64,000 nucleotides of DNA from assembly GCA_902492455.1 (NCBI GenBank), contig CABULH010000010.1, forward strand, positions 1-64,000, written 5' to 3'. The first letter of the stretch is position 1, and each line of letters begins with the position of its first letter. The notes under the pieces were generated by a model that was not told the origin of the DNA, did not search any database, and saw nothing but the letters and a program-made list of their open reading frames with translations. Position numbers and translations under genes: made by a program. The DNA is from an uncultured Oscillospiraceae bacterium. GTDB lineage: Bacteria; Bacillota; Clostridia; Oscillospirales; Acutalibacteraceae. Positions 59,971-64,000 of this stretch are shown one piece after another.

Positions 59971-60955
59971 ATATATTTTTTGGTTGTTCGCCCCTCAGCC
60001 AGCGTATCTCCTGAGGAGAAAGGTCTAATTGAGCGTTGTCCAGAATTTCCTGCAACCGTTTCAGTGAGGAGAAGCCTACAATGGCGCAGCCGGGCACCTC
60101 GTCACCGGTAATGGCGGCGAGGCTTACAGCGGCAGGCGTGGTTTTCCGCTGTGCACAGAGATTCTGCACCCGTTCCAGCCGCCGGTAATTTTCCTCGCTG
60201 CCGTAACGCGCTTTGTCGCCGGGGGACAAGACGCCGGAGGCGGCTTTGGAAAAAAAGCCGCCAGCTTGGGATGTATAGGCCATAACCGGAAATTGTTCCC
60301 GGCGATACCAAGCGTAATCCTCAGGGTTCATGCAGACCAAGGTGGGGTCCCCTTGTTGTCCTCGCGTAGTTTCAGCCAGGCTCCATTGGATCTGGCTGAC
60401 AGAGAAGCCCTGCAGCCCATGGCTGGCAGCATATCGATTGGCTTCAGCGATCCGTCGGGTGGACCAATTGGAAGCCCCCAGGGCCTGAACAGCACCGGCT
60501 TCTACCCATTCGTTAAGGTTTTCGATAATTTCTCCCACCGGCCGATTGGGATCATCTCGGTGAAGAAAGTACAGCTCCACATGGTCGGTTCCCAGATGCT
60601 CCAAGCTCTCGGACAGGTCCTGCCGGAGGGAATCCCGGTCCAGCCGGGAACGCTTTTGTTCATCGGGATGGCAGCCTTTGGTGGAAATGATCACCCGGTC
60701 CCGTCTGCCGCTGCGGTTTAACCAGCGGCCGATGGTTTTCTCGCTGGTACCGTCACCGCCGGGAAGCCAGCTGCTGTATATCCGCGCCGTATCCAGGCAG
60801 ACCGACATCCCCATCTGCTCCCCCCAGGATGCAAACACGTCCAGGCACGCAAAGGCGACATCCTCCGGCATGGTGCTTCCCATGGGCTGAGCCCCCAAAG
60901 CGATGGGAGCCATCTGAAGGAGCCTGTTTGCTGTTTTTACTTCAAAAATCCTCAT
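59969..60955 (-). CDS. Aldo/keto reductase
   Basis: The 328-residue NADPH-dependent oxidoreductase follows the AKR barrel: the catalytic Asp/Tyr region DTARIYSSW, Lys in VIISTKGCHP, His in ELYFLHRDDP, and the cofactor loop near AVSLAAITGDEVPGCAIVGFSS. It is closest to the group of predicted oxidoreductases such as YqkF or GSP69. The ATG at 60955 follows AAGGAGG by 8 bases. It shares a strand and a 32-base gap with the upstream GNAT gene. Substrate unknown. Confidence 0.92.
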   Translation of the reverse strand: MRIFEVKTANRLLQMAPIALGAQPMGSTMPEDVAFACLDVFASWGEQMGMSVCLDTARIYSSWLPGGDGTSEKTIGRWLNRSGRRDRVIISTKGCHPDEQKRSRLDRDSLRQDLSESLEHLGTDHVELYFLHRDDPNRPVGEIIENLNEWVEAGAVQALGASNWSTRRIAEANRYAASHGLQGFSVSQIQWSLAETTRGQQGDPTLVCMNPEDYAWYRREQFPVMAYTSQAGGFFSKAASGVLSPGDKARYGSEENYRRLERVQNLCAQRKTTPAAVSLAAITGDEVPGCAIVGFSSLKRLQEILDNAQLDLSPQEIRWLRGEQPKNI

Positions 60956-60987
60956 GGATAAAGCCTCCTTATATCGCGAAAAGGAAG

Positions 60988-61497
60988 TCAAACAATCCGG
61001 ATACTTCCCCGAATTGTCTGCAGTGCATGTGGCACCAGTTCACAGCCCTGTACGAATTCATCTGGAATGTCCGATGCGTTTTGGATACCGAAATCAGTGA
61101 CACACCGATAACCGAAACGGGCGTAATAAGCCGGGTTACCCACCAGAAAGGAGGCAGTGAAACCATGGTCCACCGCCTGTCCGCAGGCATAGCGCATCAG
61201 GCTGCCGCCGATTCCCTGGTCTCTGCGGGACAGCGATACACACAACGGCGCTACCAGGACGCCGGTAAAGTCGCCCTTTTCTGTCTGTACGGTCTGTTTG
61301 GTAAGCATGATATGACCAATCAGCAATCCATCCTCCTCGGCTACAAATTCCAGGGCAGGAAGAAAATTTTCTCCGGCGCGAAGCTCCAGTACAAAATCCT
61401 GTTCCGTTCCACTGGATACCCGGGCCGTCTCAAATGCGGTTTTCACTAAGTCGTAAATGGCAGAATAATCCTCATAACTTGCTCTCCGTATAATCAT
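60988..61497 (-). CDS. GNAT-family N-acetyltransferase (YhbS type)
   Basis: The 169-residue protein is a GNAT enzyme of the YhbS group. It shows LLIGHIMLTKQTV, VAPLCVSLSRRDQGIGGSLMRYACGQA with the acetyl-CoA loop, and FLVGNPAYYARFGYRCVTDFGI. The ATG at 61497 follows AAAGGATG. It is probably co-transcribed with the aldo/keto reductase. Acceptor unknown. Confidence 0.9.
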   Translation of the reverse strand: MIIRRASYEDYSAIYDLVKTAFETARVSSGTEQDFVLELRAGENFLPALEFVAEEDGLLIGHIMLTKQTVQTEKGDFTGVLVAPLCVSLSRRDQGIGGSLMRYACGQAVDHGFTASFLVGNPAYYARFGYRCVTDFGIQNASDIPDEFVQGCELVPHALQTIRGSIRIV

Positions 61498-61590
61498 GCA
61501 GATGCATCCTTTCTCCATTTGTTGGCTTATGGCTTCCGGCTGTGCAAGTGTTTCAAAGGAAGGAAATTTTGATCTCTCTGATCTCCCGTA

Positions 61591-62343
61591 TCAATTGCCG
61601 CCCTTCTTGCTGAAAACCAGAGGGACGCCAAGCGCTTCAAGCTGTCTGCAGCAATCGTGTACACGACCCGGCAAATATTCTGCCGACCGGTGTCCGTCAA
61701 AACCTACGCTAAGCTGCACGCCGCTATTCAAAATAATTTCCTGTAGACGCTTATCTGTTAAAAAGCGTTGCACATAGGCGTGTTCACGGTAACCGTGGAT
61801 GGAATCATAGTTGACGTTTAGTTCCCAAAAAATATTATATTGTGCCATATGTGAAAAAAAGTCGAACGTATTCTGTCCGGTTCGTTCGAGATAAGAGGGA
61901 ATATCGGTATGGGCAACCCCGACTTTCCTACAGCCACAGCGCTGTGCGAAAGCAAACAGATCTCCGACGACGGAGTGTTCCCTGTCGATGTGTTCAATTA
62001 GGCAGTAATCAAAATGGGAAATATCGATCCCCTCTGGCAGCAGCAGATGAGGTTGATTTTCGGTGGCAATCTCAATACCGCAAAGAAGCTTGATTTTTCT
62101 GCGGCAGGCATTCTGTAGAAGCCGCAGATGATCAAGATAACGATCTATCGACCGCTGATAATCCAGCAATCGGATATCCTGATTATGGAACGCTGTTTCG
62201 GCCCGTTGCCCGGCAATGCCGTAATTGTGATCACAAATGCCGAGCAGATCGATTTTTCCCTCTATAGCAGCGGCTATGACGGCCTGGGGGGTATCCTGTC
62301 CGCAAAAGGAATAGTAGGTATGAGAATGTAGATCCTGTATCAT
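61591..62343 (-). CDS. PHP-domain phosphoesterase
   Basis: The 250-residue metal-dependent hydrolase has the PHP motifs in order: DLHSHTYYSFCGQD, GICDHNYG, CGIEIATENQP, LIEHIDREH, GVAHTDIPSYL and SVGFDGHR. Histidinol phosphatase is one possibility, but no his genes are nearby and the sequence also fits other PHP phosphatases. The ATG follows AAGAGGGA. It is a stand-alone gene on the minus strand. Confidence 0.87.
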   Translation of the reverse strand: MIQDLHSHTYYSFCGQDTPQAVIAAAIEGKIDLLGICDHNYGIAGQRAETAFHNQDIRLLDYQRSIDRYLDHLRLLQNACRRKIKLLCGIEIATENQPHLLLPEGIDISHFDYCLIEHIDREHSVVGDLFAFAQRCGCRKVGVAHTDIPSYLERTGQNTFDFFSHMAQYNIFWELNVNYDSIHGYREHAYVQRFLTDKRLQEIILNSGVQLSVGFDGHRSAEYLPGRVHDCCRQLEALGVPLVFSKKGGN

Positions 62344-62563
62344 GACAGCATCCCTCTTGAGGAAAAATGGCGGGAATGAGTGCAGTCGAAACCGACGATA
62401 GGGGAAACGGAGCTTCCACTTCCGTCAGCTGCGGATCCTTTATCAGGAAAACAGTTAAGGCGACCAACAGATCCTATGTCCAGATCAGAGAATATTCCTG
62501 ATGGGTTGTTGACAGCAGGCAGGAAAAGGCGATAAGAAAAAGTCGCCCCCTATGGTCAGGCGG

Positions 62564-62601
62564 AAAATGAAAAGCAGCCGGCAACTCCTTGCGAATTGCC
62601 G
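62564..62601 (-). terminator. tRNA-Leu terminator
   Basis: CGGCAACTC (62579-62587) pairs with GAATTGCCG (62593-62601), one mismatch; on the minus strand it is followed by CTTTTCATTTT. The rest of the stretch 62344-62563 holds only the leader of the PHP gene. Confidence 0.65.
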
Positions 62602-62611
62602 ACCGCAGGTC

Positions 62612-62694
62612 TGGTACGGCCGAGGGGAATCGAACCCCTACTCCGAAGAACCGGAACCTAAATCCGGCGCGTCTGCCAGTTCCGCCACGGCCGC
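62612..62694 (-). tRNA. tRNA-Leu (anticodon UAG)
   Basis: The minus strand folds as a class II tRNA with encoded CCA (62614-62612). The acceptor stem is GCGGCCG with CGGCCGT (a G-U at the top). The D-arm is GCGGAACTGGCAGACGC, the anticodon arm CCGGA-TTTAGGT-TCCGG with UAG in the loop, a long variable arm with TTCGGAG follows, and the T-arm is AGGGGTTCGATTCCCCT. The anticodon reads CUN leucine codons. Confidence 0.95.
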
Positions 62695-62704
62695 GTACAA
62701 ATTT

Positions 62705-62734
62705 AGTATAGCACAAATCATGGTTAGAACGCAA
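62705..62734 (-). promoter_or_regulatory. tRNA-Leu promoter
   Basis: On the minus strand TTGCGT (62734-62729), 18 bases, TATACT (62710-62705), ten bases before the tRNA. Confidence 0.7.
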
Positions 62735-62745
62735 CCATAGACAGC

Positions 62746-62783
62746 AAAAAATCCCGGGAATCATTTGATTCCCGGGATTTTTT
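62746..62783 (-). terminator. Terminator of the ECF S-component gene
   Basis: The arms 62746-62763 and 62766-62783 pair perfectly over 18 bp, with core ATCCCGGGAATCA and A/T tracts at both ends, starting at the stop codon of the minus-strand gene. Confidence 0.9.
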
Positions 62784-63541
62784 CAGCCGTTAGGCAACAG
62801 ACGGGCACGGCTCAACGCCGCTTTCAACGGCACATACAGCAGCACGGCGCCGAAAATAGAAAAGGATCCGTTAATAAAGGAAGCCGGTATTTTCAGGAGT
62901 GCAGCAATAACGGCGGCTTCAAAGGTCATGCCGGCGATCATTTTTTGCACCAGAGCAAAGAGAAATTCTCCGGCTATGTTCCACACAATACCCACCGTGG
63001 CGCCTAAAGTGGCGAACAGCACCTCATTGGTGAGTTTATCCGTTTTTATGGAAACCACCAACAGGATGCCCAGCAATACACCCAAGGTCAGCAGAAAAAT
63101 CGCCGCCACCGGCGTAACGTCCGCCAGACCTCCTAAACGAAAGAGCCGGCCTGCCAGCAGCACCAGACCGATAAGCAGGGATACGGATGTGGCCGCCGCC
63201 AACCCCTTACGGGGATTGCGGTCGGGATGCCGGACACCGATTCTGGCAATGAGTCCCGTGAAAAAGCCGATGCCGAATTTCAAGATCAGAGTTTTAACCA
63301 CCGACGACGGATAGAAAAAGACATCGTACAGTCCCATGCCAATGGAGCCGGCTAAGCCGCCCTGCCAGCCGCCGATGAGCAGCGCCGCCAGAATGGGAAC
63401 CATATTGCCCATATGGACAAACTGTTCTCCTACCGGTATCTTAATGTAAAGCACGACATAAGATAAAGCGGCGAACAAGGCGATCAATACGGTGGTGAGC
63501 AGCGTGTTTTTTGGTGTGTTTCGCTTGATGTTGTTTTCCAT
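62783..63541 (-). CDS. ECF transporter S component
   Basis: The 252-residue protein has about six to seven helices and the ECF S-component pattern: an N-terminal basic stretch, LIALFAALSYVVLYIKIPVGEQFVHMGNMVPILAALLIGGWQGGLAG (the helix 1-3 region), and a long loop with GVRHPDRNPRKG. S components bind a vitamin or ion and dock to a shared ECF module encoded elsewhere. The family subtype (folate, pantothenate or another vitamin) cannot be set by eye. I see no riboswitch in the 239-base upstream gap. Confidence 0.85.
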   Translation of the reverse strand: MENNIKRNTPKNTLLTTVLIALFAALSYVVLYIKIPVGEQFVHMGNMVPILAALLIGGWQGGLAGSIGMGLYDVFFYPSSVVKTLILKFGIGFFTGLIARIGVRHPDRNPRKGLAAATSVSLLIGLVLLAGRLFRLGGLADVTPVAAIFLLTLGVLLGILLVVSIKTDKLTNEVLFATLGATVGIVWNIAGEFLFALVQKMIAGMTFEAAVIAALLKIPASFINGSFSIFGAVLLYVPLKAALSRARLLPNG

Positions 63542-63780
63542 TTTTCCAACCCCTCGATTTTAATTCCTATAATCATACTGAATTAATAAGAATTAAATTG
63601 TTGATTTCATCATACCATATCTTGGGGAAAAGTCAAGAAATTTTCAGGACAGTTGTGAATTTTGCAGAAAATTTGCTTTTTTTCTTAAATCTTAATATCT
63701 TGTACATTTTTTGTTTATGCACATGACACAAGCTCCGGTTAACATATATATGAACCAAACAGGAAAGGAGGTAGGGACTG
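63542..63780. other. AT-rich divergent promoter region
   Basis: The gap separates the ECF gene from the UspA-like gene. It is rich in poly-A/T tracts near 63660-63710. No RNA gene or riboswitch is recognised. Confidence 0.45.
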
Positions 63781-64000
63781 TTGGATCAAGATCAACCGGC
63801 AAACGTCCTTGTCTGCGTTACCGATCAGCCCAGCTGCCGCCGTTTAATTCTGGCCGGTGCATCCATCGCGGAAAAAATGGGAGCGCCCGTTAAGGTGGTG
63901 TGTGTACGCCCGGAAGGATTGGTGTCTCCCAAAACAGCGGAAGCGCTCCAGGTACTCTATAATATTTCCGGCAAGCTCGGCGCGGATATGACGGTTTATT
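63781..64000 (+). CDS. UspA-like domain protein, 5' part
   Basis: The gene is cut by the window edge after 73 codons. The TTG at 63781 follows AAAGGAGG (63764-63771) by 9 bases. The visible residues (NVLVCVTDQPSCRRLILAGA, then IAEKMGAPVKVVCVRPEGL and LQVLYNISGKLGADMTVYF) match the beginning of a universal stress protein domain, as also found in KdpD-like sensors. It is thus a UspA protein or the Usp part of a larger protein. Confidence 0.75.
   Translation, partial: MDQDQPANVLVCVTDQPSCRRLILAGASIAEKMGAPVKVVCVRPEGLVSPKTAEALQVLYNISGKLGADMTVY

Noticed and set aside
1..64000. CRISPR array or rRNA genes
   Set aside because: No regularly spaced direct repeats and no rRNA-like sequence were seen. 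The only RNA gene supported is tRNA-Leu.

Overview
The window looks like the chromosome of a moderately GC-rich, endospore-forming member of the Clostridia. SpoIIE, a YtvI-type sporulation membrane protein with a sigma-E-like promoter, a BofC-like protein, Firmicutes-style TTG/GTG starts behind strong AGGAGG sites, and the maf-mreBCD-pbp2-minD-mgsA cluster all point there. I would guess the Oscillospirales, but that is inference; the window has no rRNA.

Layout. (1) 1-6111 is an accessory region: an orphan MazF-like toxin, then a compact element with three different tyrosine recombinases in tandem and a small coiled-coil protein (a Tn554-like or recombinase-in-trio arrangement). It ends against the 3' stump of an ABC exporter ATPase gene. 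(2) 6200-16800 is ordinary chromosome: a phospholipase-C-like protein, a MarR regulator, DNA polymerase I, NADP glutamate dehydrogenase (near-consensus promoter followed at once by a terminator-like hairpin), cardiolipin synthase, GTP cyclohydrolase I, two divergent phosphoglycosyl transferases and an Mrp-type Fe-S carrier ATPase. (3) 16830-17600 is an AT-rich islet with a divergent XRE regulator and an unknown 89-residue protein around two palindromic operators. (4) 17600-25070 carries a MacB/FtsX-type ABC exporter with a huge coiled coil, a PfkB sugar kinase, citrate synthase and a cold-shock protein.

(5) 25214-30930 (minus) is a purine salvage/uptake operon: xanthine phosphoribosyltransferase, a BMP-family lipoprotein and a NupOPQ-type ABC transporter. 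(6) 31271-33646 is spoIIE. (7) 34293-48597 (minus) is a long cell-envelope and housekeeping block: an unknown acidic protein, ZapA, a U32 peptidase, dUTPase, DUF4321, Maf, MreB, MreC, MreD, PBP2, MinD, methylglyoxal synthase, HisRS and AspRS. Internal promoters precede mreB, minD and hisS. MinC, MinE and RodA are not in the cluster. (8) 49198-53213 (minus) is a threonine operon: ACT-domain protein, homoserine dehydrogenase, homoserine kinase, aspartokinase. (9) 53424-61497 holds ytvI, a class A PBP, a BofC-like protein, a second XRE regulator, a C39-type peptidase, a YbaK-type tRNA deacylase, an aldo/keto reductase and a GNAT enzyme. (10) The right end has a PHP phosphoesterase, tRNA-Leu(UAG), an ECF transporter S component and the start of a UspA-like gene cut by the window edge.

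A family of near-perfect hairpins with a shared TGCAAAAT/ATTTTGCA core recurs at gene ends. It looks like a dispersed repeat used as terminators. All calls come from reading the sequence; no database search was run.
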